From Bacteroidales bacterium (lineage in GTDB: Bacteria; Bacteroidota; Bacteroidia; Bacteroidales; UBA932): 64,000 nucleotides of DNA. Shown here piece after piece: positions 1-9,297 of the stretch (positions within the stretch are counted from its first letter, which is position 1; each line of letters begins with the position of its first letter). The position numbers and the translations under genes were made by a program. A model generated the notes under the pieces. That model saw only the letters and a program-made list of their open reading frames with translations. It was not told the DNA's origin and did not search any database. The stretch is from positions 1-64,000 of the forward strand of contig JAFUVU010000029.1 of NCBI GenBank assembly GCA_017477465.1, in the 5' to 3' direction.

Positions 1-4
1 AGGA

Positions 5-274
5 TTATTTAAGGAGGTCAGTAACATAAGGAAGCAGGGCGAGGCTGCGGGCGCGCTTGACGGCCTGGGCAACCTTGCGCTGGAACTTGAGGGAAGTACC
101 GGTGATGCGGCGGGGAAGAATCTTACCCTGCTCGTTGAGGAACTTCTTCAGGAACTCAGGATCCTTGTAATCTACATACTTGATACCTGCCTTTTTGAAA
201 CGGCAGTATTTCTTCTTGCGAACCTCTACGGTCGGGGGGTTCAGATAGCGGATTTCTTTATTTTCGTTTGCCAT
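5..274 (-). CDS. rpsR: 30S ribosomal protein S18
   Basis: An 89-residue protein with the S18 core ([16 protein letters not shown], then [20 protein letters not shown]). It binds the 30S platform next to S6. It lies 17 nt downstream of rpsF on the same strand, the standard S6-S18 pair. The start at 274 is supported by a strong AAGGAGGA ribosome binding site about 8 nt upstream. The stop is 5 bases from the window edge, so a following rplI, usual in this operon, would lie outside. Confidence 0.97.
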   Translation of the reverse strand: MANENKEIRYLNPPTVEVRKKKYCRFKKAGIKYVDYKDPEFLKKFLNEQGKILPRRITGTSLKFQRKVAQAVKRARSLALLPYVTDLLK

Positions 275-291
275 AACTATTTCCTCCTTAA

Positions 292-669
292 TTATTCAGC
301 TTCTGTGGCGGGAGCTTCGGCTGCCGGGGCGGCTTTGGCACCTTTGTTGGCGCGGCGTTTCTCTGCGTATGCCACTGCGTCTTTGTCAAGAGCAACGGTG
401 AGGAAACGGATGATGCGCTCGTCACGGTGATACTGGGTTTCGAGGGTGGCAACGAACTGGCTGTCGGCCTTGAACTCGATCAGATAATAAAATCCTGTTG
501 TTTTGTGCTGGATGGGATATGCGAGCTGGCGCAGGCCCCAATCCTCCTGGTACACAACCTCGCCGCCGTTGTCGGTGATGAGCTTGACGTACTTGGCAAC
601 CGCTTCCTTCATCTGGGTGTCAGACAAAACGGGAGTTGCAATGAAAACGGTTTCGTACTGGTTAACCAT
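292..669 (-). CDS. rpsF: 30S ribosomal protein S6
   Basis: A 125-residue protein that begins [17 protein letters not shown] and contains the S6 segments [19 protein letters not shown] and [10 protein letters not shown]6 pairs with S18 on the small subunit. The C-terminal tail from about residue 105 is low complexity and rich in Ala, Glu and Lys, as in many Bacteroidota S6 proteins. It is the first gene of the rpsF-rpsR operon and is preceded by a consensus promoter and a leader of about 60 nt that may fold. Confidence 0.96.
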   Translation of the reverse strand: MVNQYETVFIATPVLSDTQMKEAVAKYVKLITDNGGEVVYQEDWGLRQLAYPIQHKTTGFYYLIEFKADSQFVATLETQYHRDERIIRFLTVALDKDAVAYAEKRRANKGAKAAPAAEAPATEAE

Positions 670-737
670 TGTTTGTTAATTAATTGTTAATAAATAGTTT
701 ACACCTTTTTTGAGATCCAAAGACCCGAAAAGGACTG

Positions 738-769
738 CAAATATAGGGATTTTATTCTTGAAAAACAAA
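738..769 (-). promoter_or_regulatory. Promoter of rpsF-rpsR
   Basis: On the minus strand TTTG (766-769), a 20-nt spacer and TATATTTG (738-745) match the Bacteroidota sigma-ABfr consensus. Transcription would start near 731. The leader contains CCTTTT pairing with AAAAGG around an inner GGTC/GATC stem, which could be an S6:S18 autoregulatory leader. I cannot see the diagnostic bulged CCG clearly, so that part is only a suggestion. Confidence 0.75.
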
Positions 770-792
770 TATTTATATTCACGGAAATTGCT

Positions 793-800
793 TATATTTG
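793..800 (+). promoter_or_regulatory. -7 box before the acyltransferase gene
   Basis: TATATTTG lies only 9 nt before the ATG at 810, so the mRNA would have almost no 5' leader. No clear -33 TTTG is visible at the right distance. The box is divergent from the rpsF promoter, with about 50 bp between the two -7 boxes. Confidence 0.6.
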
Positions 801-809
801 TGGATACGT

Positions 810-1751
810 ATGGATAAAGGAAAGAAAAGAACAAGCCCGGGCGTCCTCCTCATGGAGGGCTGGATGTATCTGCACGGCCTGCTGCCCCTGAGCTACCACC
901 GCTGGTGGGGAAAAGTGCTGGGGAAAGCGCTATACAAAGTGTTTCGTTACCGCAGGGATGTGGTAATGGCCAACATCGGCCGCAGCTTTCCGGAAAAAGA
1001 CTATGCCGAGCTTAAATCAATAGCCAAGAAATTCTACATTCACTTTGCGACCGTCTATACCACGATGATCTGGTTCAGCGCCTGTCGTGGACAAAAGGGC
1101 CGCGAGCGCCTGCAGAAAGCCCATCTTGTAAAAATAGTCACACCCGAGGTTATCCACCGTCTGCTGGAAAACAGAACCCAGCTCATGGTCCTCAGCAGCC
1201 ACACCGGCCATTTTGAAGCTCTTGGAGGATTCGCCCTTTTTGACGAATCGGGCACGGCCGGTTTTGACAGCACGCAGTTCGGTGTCACGTACAAAAAGCT
1301 TAAAAGCCGGTTCTGGGACCAGGTAATCGAATACATTCGCCTGGCTCCGATTGTCGATATTCCCGGCATGGAAGGCTATCTGGAGAGCGAACAGGTCCTC
1401 CGTTTCGCCCTCTCGCACAAAGACCGCCGATACGTCTATTGCTTCAATACGGACCAGTACCCCTATCAGGGAAAGGCCGTTGCAATACCCGTGCAGTTCA
1501 TGAATCAGCAGACCATGGCCATGAAAGGAGCGGCCACCCTCGCCCGCAAACTGGACATGAACGTGGCATATATGCGGCATCGCTGCAATGAGGACGGAAG
1601 TTTTGAAATCAGCATCATACCTGTAGCGGAGCCTGCCTCAAGCATGTCGCCCGAAGAAATGATGCAGAAGTATTACCAACTGCTGGAGGAAGACCTGAGG
1701 CAACAGCCCTGGAACTACCTCTGGACCCACAAACGCTGGAAAAAGATATGA
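810..1751 (+). CDS. LpxL/HtrB-type lysophospholipid acyltransferase
   Basis: About 313 residues of the lauroyl/myristoyl acyltransferase family, which adds secondary acyl chains to lipid A at the inner membrane. The signature HX4(D/E) is visible as HTGHFE in LMVLSSHTGHFEALGGF. The N-terminal part (LLPLSYHRWWGKVLGKALYK, then FRYRRDVVMANIGRSFPEK) is typical of the family. I use ATG 810 rather than the upstream TTG 798, because the TTG lies inside the -7 box. The gene overlaps the next one by ATGA. The exact acyl donor and acceptor cannot be read from sequence. Confidence 0.88.
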   Translation: MDKGKKRTSPGVLLMEGWMYLHGLLPLSYHRWWGKVLGKALYKVFRYRRDVVMANIGRSFPEKDYAELKSIAKKFYIHFATVYTTMIWFSACRGQKGRERLQKAHLVKIVTPEVIHRLLENRTQLMVLSSHTGHFEALGGFALFDESGTAGFDSTQFGVTYKKLKSRFWDQVIEYIRLAPIVDIPGMEGYLESEQVLRFALSHKDRRYVYCFNTDQYPYQGKAVAIPVQFMNQQTMAMKGAATLARKLDMNVAYMRHRCNEDGSFEISIIPVAEPASSMSPEEMMQKYYQLLEEDLRQQPWNYLWTHKRWKKI

Positions 1752-2752
1752 GAAAGATAAGTATATTCCTTCTATCGGCAGCAATTATGCCTCTTGGCAC
1801 CGCAAAAGCCCAGGACGCACTTTACGCACTGCCTTCGACAACAATAACGGTAAACGTTCAGATACGTCAGGAAAACTTCTTCGCCGGCCCATACGCCGAA
1901 TATGCACACCGCCTGCTCAATATGGAAGTAAGGGATACGGACGAGACAAGCTCAACCCTCGTCAGCGCGGAGCTTGTTCCTACAGTAGAGGCCGATCCGC
2001 AAGCCTGGTACAGCTGCGAGGCCGACAATGCCGCCCTCCTTTCCCTGAGCGCACAGGGGCTGGTCTCCCTCCCCTCCTCTGAGCAAAGCCGCCGCCCCGC
2101 ATGGCGTTTTCTCCCCCAGCTCAAGGCCGATTACTCCGACATCGGCCTGACATCTCCCAGCAAGGAAGTTACGCGCATAGAATATAAGACTGTAAAGACC
2201 GACACTTCGGAGGTCACCATTCCCGTCGAGCATAAGATTCTTCAGGACAAGACCATCGAAGACAAAGCCGCCGATGCCGCAGAGATGATCCTCGCCGTGC
2301 GTAAAGAAAGGCACAACATCGCTTCGGGCAACACGGACGCCAGTTTCACCGGCGAAGCAATGGGCACCGCCATCAGGGAACTTGACAGGATAGAGAAAGA
2401 ATACCTTTCACTCTTCCGCGGCTACACCACAGTGCGCACCTACAGCGCCTCGTTCGACGTAAAGCCCTCCGCTTCGGAGCGGGTGCACCGCTATCAGGTT
2501 TTCCGCATGACCGACGACGGTCCAGTGGCCGACGGCGTCACCGGCGTCCCCTATTACCTTGAACTGGAGCCGGAAGACCTTGAAATCCCGGAAGACCAGG
2601 CCGACAGACGCAAGGCGAAGGGCACCCCGGTACACTACCGCATCCCGGCAGTTTGCAAAGTCCGGCTCACACAGGACGGCCGCACCCTTCTGGAAACCCG
2701 CATCCCCGTGTACCAGCTGGGCAAGGAATGCAGCATCTCATTGAACAAATAA
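1748..2752 (+). CDS. DUF4831 family secreted protein
   Basis: A 334-residue protein with a signal peptide (MRKISIFLLSAAIMPLGTAKAQ). The mature start YALPSTTITVNVQIRQE and the segment FFAGPYAEYAHRLL resemble DUF4831, a Bacteroidota family of unknown function. It overlaps the upstream acyltransferase by 4 nt, so the two are probably co-transcribed, which hints at an envelope role. No catalytic motif is evident. Confidence 0.8.
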   Translation: MRKISIFLLSAAIMPLGTAKAQDALYALPSTTITVNVQIRQENFFAGPYAEYAHRLLNMEVRDTDETSSTLVSAELVPTVEADPQAWYSCEADNAALLSLSAQGLVSLPSSEQSRRPAWRFLPQLKADYSDIGLTSPSKEVTRIEYKTVKTDTSEVTIPVEHKILQDKTIEDKAADAAEMILAVRKERHNIASGNTDASFTGEAMGTAIRELDRIEKEYLSLFRGYTTVRTYSASFDVKPSASERVHRYQVFRMTDDGPVADGVTGVPYYLELEPEDLEIPEDQADRRKAKGTPVHYRIPAVCKVRLTQDGRTLLETRIPVYQLGKECSISLNK

Positions 2753-2771
2753 CCTTAAAATAACACTGTAT

Positions 2772-4229
2772 ATGAACATCCAAGATCTGGAACCCAAGGT
2801 AGTGTGGAAGAATTTCCATGCCCTTACACAGATTCCCCGCCCCTCAAAGCATGAGGCAAAAGTCATCGAGTACCTTTATAACTGGGGTATAGAACATGGT
2901 TTCGACACCAAAAAGGACGACACCGGCAACATCATAATCAGCGTTCCCGCCACTCCGGGCATGGAAAACCGCAAAGGCGTCATCCTGCAGGGCCACATGG
3001 ACATGGTTCCCCAAAAGACCTCTGACTCCGCCCACGATTTTCTGAAAGACCCCATCAACGCCTACATCGACGGCGAATGGGTAACGGCAGACCGCACCAC
3101 CCTGGGTGCCGACAACGGTATCGGCGTAGCCCTCGGCCTTGCAGTGCTTGAGGACAAATCAGTCAAACACGGCCCCGTGGAAGTTCTTGTTACATACGAC
3201 GAAGAGACCGGCATGACAGGCGCCAACTGCCTCAAGCCCGGCGTTCTGAAGGGCGACATCCTCCTGAACCTGGACTCCGAAGAAGAAGGCGAGCTGTGCG
3301 TAGGATGCGCCGGCGGCCTGGATGCATCGGCAAGTTTCAAATATCTTAAATATAAGGTTCCGGCCGGGCACAAATTCCTTAGCCTCGACATCAAGGGACT
3401 GCAGGGCGGCCACTCCGGCATGGATATCTCCCTTTACAGGGCGAATGCCAACAAGGCCATGGCCCGCATCCTTCTCCCGCTGGTGGAAATGCTTGGCGCA
3501 AAGGTTATTTCCTTCAACGGAGGCAGCCTCCGCAACGCCATCCCCTTCGAGGCAGCAGCCCAAATCGCCTTCCCCGAGGAGAACGAAAAAGCAATCCGCG
3601 AACTAATAAAGAACACCTTTGCCGAGATAAAGGCCGAATTCCAGGAGTCGGACCCTTCGGCAAGCCTTATAGTGGAAGACGCTCCCGCTGCCGACAAGTT
3701 CATCCAGGGCTCGGTTATGCTCCGCGCCATCAAGGGCATTCTTGCCGCCCCTCACGGAGTAATCCGCATGAGCCGCACCATGGAAGGCCTCACGGAGACC
3801 TCCATCAACCTTGCCATCGTACGCACCGAAAAGGGCCGGATCACCGTCCACAGCCTCATGCGCAGCGCCATCGACAGCTCCAAGGCCTATCTTGCCGAGC
3901 GTGTCCGCTGCCTGTGGGAACTGGCAGGTGCCGATGCCATCGAATTCAAGGGCGGCTACTCAGGCTGGACTCCGAAGCTTGACACCCCCATCAACAAAGT
4001 GTGCATGGAGCAGTACGAAAAAGTGTACGGAAAGCCCATGAAGATAATGGCAACCCACGGCGGCCTCGAGTGCGCCATCATGGGTGCCAAGTATCCCGCA
4101 TGGGAGATGGTTTCCATCGGCCCCACCATCAAATACCCGCACAGCCCGGACGAAAAGGTGAACATCGCCTCCGTAGCCCGCACCTGGGATTACCTCAAGG
4201 CAATCCTCGAAAACATTCCCGTGAAATAA
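2772..4229 (+). CDS. pepD: Aminoacyl-histidine dipeptidase (M20 family, PepD-like)
   Basis: A 485-residue cytosolic M20 metallopeptidase that cleaves Xaa-His and other dipeptides. Metal-site segments are visible: LQGHMDMVPQK (first His-x-Asp), TTLGADNGIGVALGLA (bridging Asp), TYDEETGMTGA (Glu-Glu) and the late THGGLECAIM and SIGPTIKYPHSPDE. Length matches the PepD family. It sits 16 nt upstream of a POT peptide transporter gene, so uptake and hydrolysis of small peptides are probably co-expressed. Confidence 0.93.
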   Translation: MNIQDLEPKVVWKNFHALTQIPRPSKHEAKVIEYLYNWGIEHGFDTKKDDTGNIIISVPATPGMENRKGVILQGHMDMVPQKTSDSAHDFLKDPINAYIDGEWVTADRTTLGADNGIGVALGLAVLEDKSVKHGPVEVLVTYDEETGMTGANCLKPGVLKGDILLNLDSEEEGELCVGCAGGLDASASFKYLKYKVPAGHKFLSLDIKGLQGGHSGMDISLYRANANKAMARILLPLVEMLGAKVISFNGGSLRNAIPFEAAAQIAFPEENEKAIRELIKNTFAEIKAEFQESDPSASLIVEDAPAADKFIQGSVMLRAIKGILAAPHGVIRMSRTMEGLTETSINLAIVRTEKGRITVHSLMRSAIDSSKAYLAERVRCLWELAGADAIEFKGGYSGWTPKLDTPINKVCMEQYEKVYGKPMKIMATHGGLECAIMGAKYPAWEMVSIGPTIKYPHSPDEKVNIASVARTWDYLKAILENIPVK

Positions 4230-4245
4230 CTAAAATCTAAATAAT

Positions 4246-5769
4246 ATGTTCAAAGGACAACCCAAAGGGCTCTTTGCCCTGGCTCTGGCCAACACCGGAG
4301 AGCGCTTCGGCTACTACACCATGATAGCCGTGTTTGCGCTTTTTCTGCGTGCCAACTTCGGTCTGTCGGCAGGTACGGCAGGCACCATCTACAGCTCGTT
4401 CCTGATGCTCGTGTACTTCTTCCCGCTCATCGGCGGCATTCTGGCCGATAAATTCGGCTTCGGCAAGATGGTCACGACCGGCATCATCGTCATGTTCCTG
4501 GGATACCTGCTGCTGTCCATTCCCCTGGGAGGCGGTACAGTAGCTCTTGTCGCCATGATCGCCGCTCTTATATTGATAGGATTCGGCACCGGCCTGTTCA
4601 AGGGCAACCTCCAGGTCATGGTCGGCGATCTCTACAACGAGCCCCAGTACGCCGCAAAGCGCGATTCCGGCTTCTCCCTCTTCTACATGGCCATCAACAT
4701 CGGCGCCCTCTTCGCTCCCACCGCGGCAATCAAAATCCGCGAATGGGCCATCGGCCTCGGCTTTGACGGCAATTCCGCTTACCACTTCTCCTTCGCCGTG
4801 GCCTGCGTTTCCCTGATTATTTCCATCGCCATCTACTATGCTTTCCGCAGCTGGTTCAAGCACGTGGAAGGCGGCCACGCAAAAGGCCAGAAGCAGGAAA
4901 TCGTGGACACCCTCACTCCCGAGCAGACCAAAAAGCGCATGGTGGCACTGTTCCTGGTGTTCGCCGTGGTCATCTTCTTCTGGATGTCCTTCCACCAGAA
5001 CGGCCTCACCCTCACCTACTTTGCCGATGAATTCACCGAGCGCAGCGCAGAAGGCATCGCCTCCATGCCCTTCAACGTATGGAACCTGGTTGCCGTAATC
5101 GCAATCGTCTATGCCCTGTTCTCCATCTTCGACAAAGAAGCCAGCCAGAAAGGCAAATGGATCGGCGTAGGCGTAGTCGTTCTCGCATGCGCGTATCTTA
5201 TATGGCAATACACCCGCCTCAGCGGTTCCATCGCTATCAGCGCCCCTATCTTCCAGCACTTCAACCCCTTCTATGTAGTTGCCCTTACGCCTGTTTCCAT
5301 GGCCATCTTCGGCGCTCTCGCAAAGAAGGGCAAAGAGCCTTCAGCCCCTCGTAAAATCGCTTACGGCATGCTTGTGGCGGCCATCGCCTTCGGCCTCATG
5401 GCTTTCGCTTCAATCGGCCTTAACACTCCCGCCTTCCAGGCAACCGTGCGCGGTACGGCCGAGGAAACCCTGGTCTCCCCCTACTGGCTGATCTCGGTAT
5501 ATCTGATTCTCACCTTTGGTGAGCTGCTTCTCAGCCCCATGGGCATCTCCTTCGTTTCCAAGGTCGCTCCTCCCAAGTACAAGGGCATGATGATGGGTAT
5601 GTGGTTTGTAGCCACCGCCCTCGGCAACTTCCTCGTACAAGTTGGCGGTCACCTCTGGGGTCCCCTCCCGCTGTGGGTGGTATGGACGGTGTTCCTCGCA
5701 GTCTGCGTGATTTCCGCAGTCTTCATGTTCGCAATGATGAAAAAACTCGAAGCCGCAACTGCCGACTAA
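4246..5769 (+). CDS. POT-family proton-coupled oligopeptide transporter
   Basis: A 507-residue integral membrane protein of the peptide:H+ symporter (POT/PTR2) branch of the major facilitator superfamily. The family start is seen as LALANTGERFGYYTMIAVF, with the ExxERFxYY-like element, followed by about 12-14 hydrophobic segments. The loop FKGNLQVMVGDLYNEPQY corresponds to the conserved FKxN..GDQY region. It follows the dipeptidase gene closely, which supports import of di- and tripeptides as substrate. Confidence 0.93.
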   Translation: MFKGQPKGLFALALANTGERFGYYTMIAVFALFLRANFGLSAGTAGTIYSSFLMLVYFFPLIGGILADKFGFGKMVTTGIIVMFLGYLLLSIPLGGGTVALVAMIAALILIGFGTGLFKGNLQVMVGDLYNEPQYAAKRDSGFSLFYMAINIGALFAPTAAIKIREWAIGLGFDGNSAYHFSFAVACVSLIISIAIYYAFRSWFKHVEGGHAKGQKQEIVDTLTPEQTKKRMVALFLVFAVVIFFWMSFHQNGLTLTYFADEFTERSAEGIASMPFNVWNLVAVIAIVYALFSIFDKEASQKGKWIGVGVVVLACAYLIWQYTRLSGSIAISAPIFQHFNPFYVVALTPVSMAIFGALAKKGKEPSAPRKIAYGMLVAAIAFGLMAFASIGLNTPAFQATVRGTAEETLVSPYWLISVYLILTFGELLLSPMGISFVSKVAPPKYKGMMMGMWFVATALGNFLVQVGGHLWGPLPLWVVWTVFLAVCVISAVFMFAMMKKLEAATAD

Positions 5770-5791
5770 GCAATTGCGGAAATAATAAAGA

Positions 5792-6493
5792 GTGCCAAGA
5801 CTATACATCATATCTGGTCCTAACGGCTCCGGGAAGACTACAGCCTCGTACGGCGTTCTCCCGGAGCTGCTGGACTGTAGCGAGTTCGTCAACTCCGACG
5901 AATTCGCAAAGCACCTCTCCCCTTTCGCGCCGGAGAGCGCCTACATCACGGCCAGCCGCCTGATGCTGAGAAAAGTCAAATACCTCTTTGACAGGCGCGA
6001 AGACTTTTGCATAGAAACTACGCTCGCCACCCGTGCCCTGCTGAAAATGACACGGAGCGCACAGCAGAGGGGATACTTCGTCACAGTCCTGTACTTCTGG
6101 CTCAGCAGTCCAGACATTGCTGTTGAAAGAGTGGCGGCCCGCGTCCGCGCCGGCGGGCACAACATCCCGGAAGAAACCATCCGGAGGCGCTACCAAATGG
6201 GACTCAACTACCTGTTCCACAGTTATATGCAAACCTGCGACAAATGGATCCTGGCCGACAATTCAAACCCTCCCTTCGACATTATCGCAGAAGGGTCGAA
6301 AAAAGGCCTGGTAATACGCGACATGCAGCGTTATAACCATATCCGCAGCCTTGTCACGGAGCAGCTTGCAGCCCCCACCCCCATAGAAAACGTTACAGAA
6401 TTCATAGCCAAGGAGATAGCAAAAGTACCCCTGGCACATGACGGCGTGCCCTTCGAACCCGCAGGCGCGCCTACCGCAAACAGTGAGCAATGA
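5792..6493 (+). CDS. Zeta-toxin-like P-loop kinase
   Basis: A 233-residue cytosolic protein with a Walker A motif near the N-terminus (ISGPNGSGKTTASYGVLPE) and a zeta-toxin-like layout: NSDEFAKHLSPF, then a FCIETTLATRALLKM strand and VERVAARVRAGGHNIPEETI. This family phosphorylates small substrates; zeta toxins act on UDP-N-acetylglucosamine. The start is GTG 5792; no upstream ATG fits. No epsilon-type antitoxin is adjacent, since the neighbours are a transporter and TldD. It is therefore more likely a housekeeping relative than a toxin. It overlaps tldD by 4 nt. Confidence 0.75.
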   Translation: MPRLYIISGPNGSGKTTASYGVLPELLDCSEFVNSDEFAKHLSPFAPESAYITASRLMLRKVKYLFDRREDFCIETTLATRALLKMTRSAQQRGYFVTVLYFWLSSPDIAVERVAARVRAGGHNIPEETIRRRYQMGLNYLFHSYMQTCDKWILADNSNPPFDIIAEGSKKGLVIRDMQRYNHIRSLVTEQLAAPTPIENVTEFIAKEIAKVPLAHDGVPFEPAGAPTANSEQ

Positions 6494-7926
6494 TTGGAGA
6501 GAAAAACTATTATTTCAACCTTTTCCAGGTTGACACACAAATACTTGACAGACTAATCTCGGAGGGCCTGCGCAGCGGCGGAAGCTACTGCGACCTCTAT
6601 TTCGAGAACACCACATACGGCAGCCTGCTCCTCAGGGACGGAGCCGTCACATCGGGCGGCAGCCACATCGACTTCGGCGTAGGCATACGCGTCCTCTCAG
6701 GCGAAAAAACGGGCTACGCCTATTCAGAAAGCACATCCTGGGCCGATATGGCCGCATCGGCCAGAGCTGCCGCCCAAATCGCAAGCACGCCCTCGGAGGT
6801 GAGCCCCTACGGAACACGCAATCCAAGCCGCGGAGAGCCCAACCCAGCTGCCGACCGATACCCCATAGAGCAGCAGTGGCGCGGCATTCCCATGAAAACC
6901 TTCCTGCCCTTCCTTCAGCAGATAGAGGCCGACGTCAAAAAACGCGAAAGCCGGGCCCGGAAAGTCATCGTGAGCCTGGCCTTCCAGGTAAGCGACATCC
7001 TCATGTACAATTCCCAGAAGGAACTTAAATGGGACACGCGCCCCATGGGAAGCATTTCGGTATCAGTAGTTTATGAGCAAAACGGCCAAAGAGAAAACAA
7101 GGCGACGTCCCGCAGCTTCCGAATGGGAGCGGAAATGCTCACGCCGGCTTTGGCAACGGAGCTTGCCGCCGAAGTGACAAGCGGCATTGACGAACGCTTT
7201 GCCGCAAGGCGCCCCAAAGGCGGACAGATGCCTGTCGTCATGGGCGCAGGCGCGTCCGGCATCCTTCTTCACGAAGCGATGGGCCACGCCTTCGAGGCCG
7301 ACTTCAACCGCAAAGGCACCTCGATTTTTGCCGACAAGATGGGCTGCCAGATCTGCCCCAAAGGCATACAGATCATAGATGACGGCACCATTCCCCTCAA
7401 CCGCGGTTCCCTGAACTTCGACGACGAAGGCATCCCCGGCCAGAAGACCTACATGGTGGAAGACGGAGTCCTCACCAGCTATCTGCACGACCGCATCTCC
7501 GCAGCCCACTACGGCGTAAAGCCGACGGGAAACGGACGCCGCGAAAGCTTCCGCTACGCTCCCATCCCCCGCATGAGGGCCACCTACATGGAATCCGGAC
7601 CGGCCCGCACAGAAGACCTCATAGCTTCCGTTGACAAAGGCATTTACGTAGATGAATTCTCCAACGGACAGGTCCAGATAGGCGAAGGCGATTTCACCTT
7701 CTATGTCAAATCCGGCTTCCTCATCGAAGGCGGCCGTCTTACGATGCCTGTCAAAGACATCAACATCATCGGCAACGGCCCCGCCGCCCTTGCCGATATG
7801 AGAGGAGTAGCCGGCGACCTGCAAATCGACCCGGGAGCCTGGACTTGCGGAAAGGAACAGTCGGTTCCGGTGAGCTGCGGTATCCCCACAGTTCTTATCG
7901 GCAGTCTTACAGTAGGAGGTGAATAA
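6490..7926 (+). CDS. tldD: TldD-type metalloprotease subunit
   Basis: A 478-residue protein of the TldD/PmbA family. The metal-binding motif HEAMGHAFEAD (HExxxH type) is intact at about residue 259, with LIEGGRLTMPVKDINIIGNG near the C-terminus, so this is the catalytic subunit. In Enterobacteria TldD and TldE form a heterodimer that trims unfolded peptides and matures microcin B17. The partner follows directly. No precursor peptide gene is visible nearby, so a general peptidase role is more likely. Confidence 0.92.
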   Translation: MIGEKNYYFNLFQVDTQILDRLISEGLRSGGSYCDLYFENTTYGSLLLRDGAVTSGGSHIDFGVGIRVLSGEKTGYAYSESTSWADMAASARAAAQIASTPSEVSPYGTRNPSRGEPNPAADRYPIEQQWRGIPMKTFLPFLQQIEADVKKRESRARKVIVSLAFQVSDILMYNSQKELKWDTRPMGSISVSVVYEQNGQRENKATSRSFRMGAEMLTPALATELAAEVTSGIDERFAARRPKGGQMPVVMGAGASGILLHEAMGHAFEADFNRKGTSIFADKMGCQICPKGIQIIDDGTIPLNRGSLNFDDEGIPGQKTYMVEDGVLTSYLHDRISAAHYGVKPTGNGRRESFRYAPIPRMRATYMESGPARTEDLIASVDKGIYVDEFSNGQVQIGEGDFTFYVKSGFLIEGGRLTMPVKDINIIGNGPAALADMRGVAGDLQIDPGAWTCGKEQSVPVSCGIPTVLIGSLTVGGE

Positions 7927-7927
7927 A

Positions 7928-9292
7928 ATGGAAAACAAGCGTTTAACAGAAATATTGACTGCCGAGGAAATAAGCCTCGCACAGCACTGCCTTGACTTTG
8001 CCCGCAAAGAAGGGGCCGACGGGGTGCGCATCACCCTGTCGAAAAGCCTGATGAACCTTATCGGCCTTTTGAACGGCGAGGTGGACAAGACTGCTCACGC
8101 GCTGGACCGCAGCATGCAGCTGCAGCTGTTCGTTGACGGAATATTTGGCACCTTCTCGTCAAACAGCCTCGAGCGCGAAGGTCTGGAGGCTTTCATCAAA
8201 GAAGCAATCGGCACCGTACGCATGCTGGAGGCCGATTCCTGCCGCACTCTCCCCGCCCCCGAAAGGCTCGTGAAGAATGCGCGCGACGGCAAAGAGCTGG
8301 AGCTTTACGACGACACAATCGAACTTCTGTCGGCACAAAAGCGGCGTGAGCTGGCCCTCAGTTCAATGGCATGGCCAAGAAAAGACGCACTTGAAAAAGG
8401 CTTCCGCCTTATTGCCGAAGAAGGAGAATATTCAGACAGCGTATTCGATTCCCTGACTCTGGACTCTCAGGGCCTATATGCCCGCCATACGGAAACTTCC
8501 TTTGAAATAGGTTACGAAACAACGGTGGAAGACAGCGCAGGAAATCACCTTTCAAGCTATTGGTGGGACGCTTCTCCCCTTCTTAAAGACCTCAAGCTGG
8601 AAAGCTGCGCCGAAACCGCACTCCGCAGGGCTGCCGCCCAGATTGGCACCCAAAGCGTCCCCGGCGGCAAATACACGCTTGTCGTGGACAGCGAATGCGC
8701 CTCGAAGCTGCTCACACCCGTTCTGAATGCTCTTGGAGGCTTCGCCTTGCAGCAGAAAAACTCCTTCCTTCTGGACAGCCTGGGCAAGAAGCTGTTCCCG
8801 GAATACCTTACAATTACCGACAGGCCGCTGACAAAAGGCCAAACGGGCTGCCGCCTGTTCGACAGCGAAGGCGTCGCGACGGCCGATATGCCGATAATCG
8901 AAAACGGAGTAATCAAAACCTACTTCCTCAACACCTACATCGCCAACAAGATGGAGGTGCCTCCTACGATTGAAGATGCCACCAGAGTCGTTGTGCAGCC
9001 AGTGGGAGAATGCAATACTTTGGAGGACGTACTGGCCCAAATCGGCGACGGAATCCTGGTGACCGGCTTCAACGGCGGCAACTCTAATCCCGCAACCGGG
9101 AACTTCTCATACGGCATTGAAGGCTTCCTCATCAAAAACGGCCGCAGGGAGCATCCTGTAAGGGAAATGCTCATAACCGGTGACTTCCTCACCCTATGGA
9201 ACAACCTGCGCCTCGCCGCCCGCGACGCCAGGCCGTGCATGTCTAAACTCATACCTACCCTTGCCTTCGACAAGGTGGACGTAAGCGCATAG
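7928..9292 (+). CDS. pmbA: TldE/PmbA-type peptidase subunit
   Basis: About 454 residues, the non-catalytic partner of TldD. It has the family fold (GKYTLVVDSECASKLLTPVL, GFNGGNSNPATGNFSYGIEG) but no HExxxH, as expected for TldE. I choose ATG 7928 over GTG 7919 because the ribosome binding site AGGAGGT (about 7914-7920) is correctly spaced for it. It is separated from tldD by one base, so expression is probably coupled. Confidence 0.92.
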   Translation: MENKRLTEILTAEEISLAQHCLDFARKEGADGVRITLSKSLMNLIGLLNGEVDKTAHALDRSMQLQLFVDGIFGTFSSNSLEREGLEAFIKEAIGTVRMLEADSCRTLPAPERLVKNARDGKELELYDDTIELLSAQKRRELALSSMAWPRKDALEKGFRLIAEEGEYSDSVFDSLTLDSQGLYARHTETSFEIGYETTVEDSAGNHLSSYWWDASPLLKDLKLESCAETALRRAAAQIGTQSVPGGKYTLVVDSECASKLLTPVLNALGGFALQQKNSFLLDSLGKKLFPEYLTITDRPLTKGQTGCRLFDSEGVATADMPIIENGVIKTYFLNTYIANKMEVPPTIEDATRVVVQPVGECNTLEDVLAQIGDGILVTGFNGGNSNPATGNFSYGIEGFLIKNGRREHPVREMLITGDFLTLWNNLRLAARDARPCMSKLIPTLAFDKVDVSA

Positions 9293-9297
9293 AAGCC

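Noticed and set aside
4237..5259. 340-codon minus-strand frame opposite the POT transporter
   Set aside because: Its translation is acidic and His/Gly-rich, typical of the reverse complement of a membrane protein gene; no promoter or family match.
6490..9292. TldD/TldE as part of a modified-peptide (microcin-like) cluster
   Set aside because: No precursor peptide, modifying enzyme or exporter is adjacent; the pair is also a common housekeeping peptidase.
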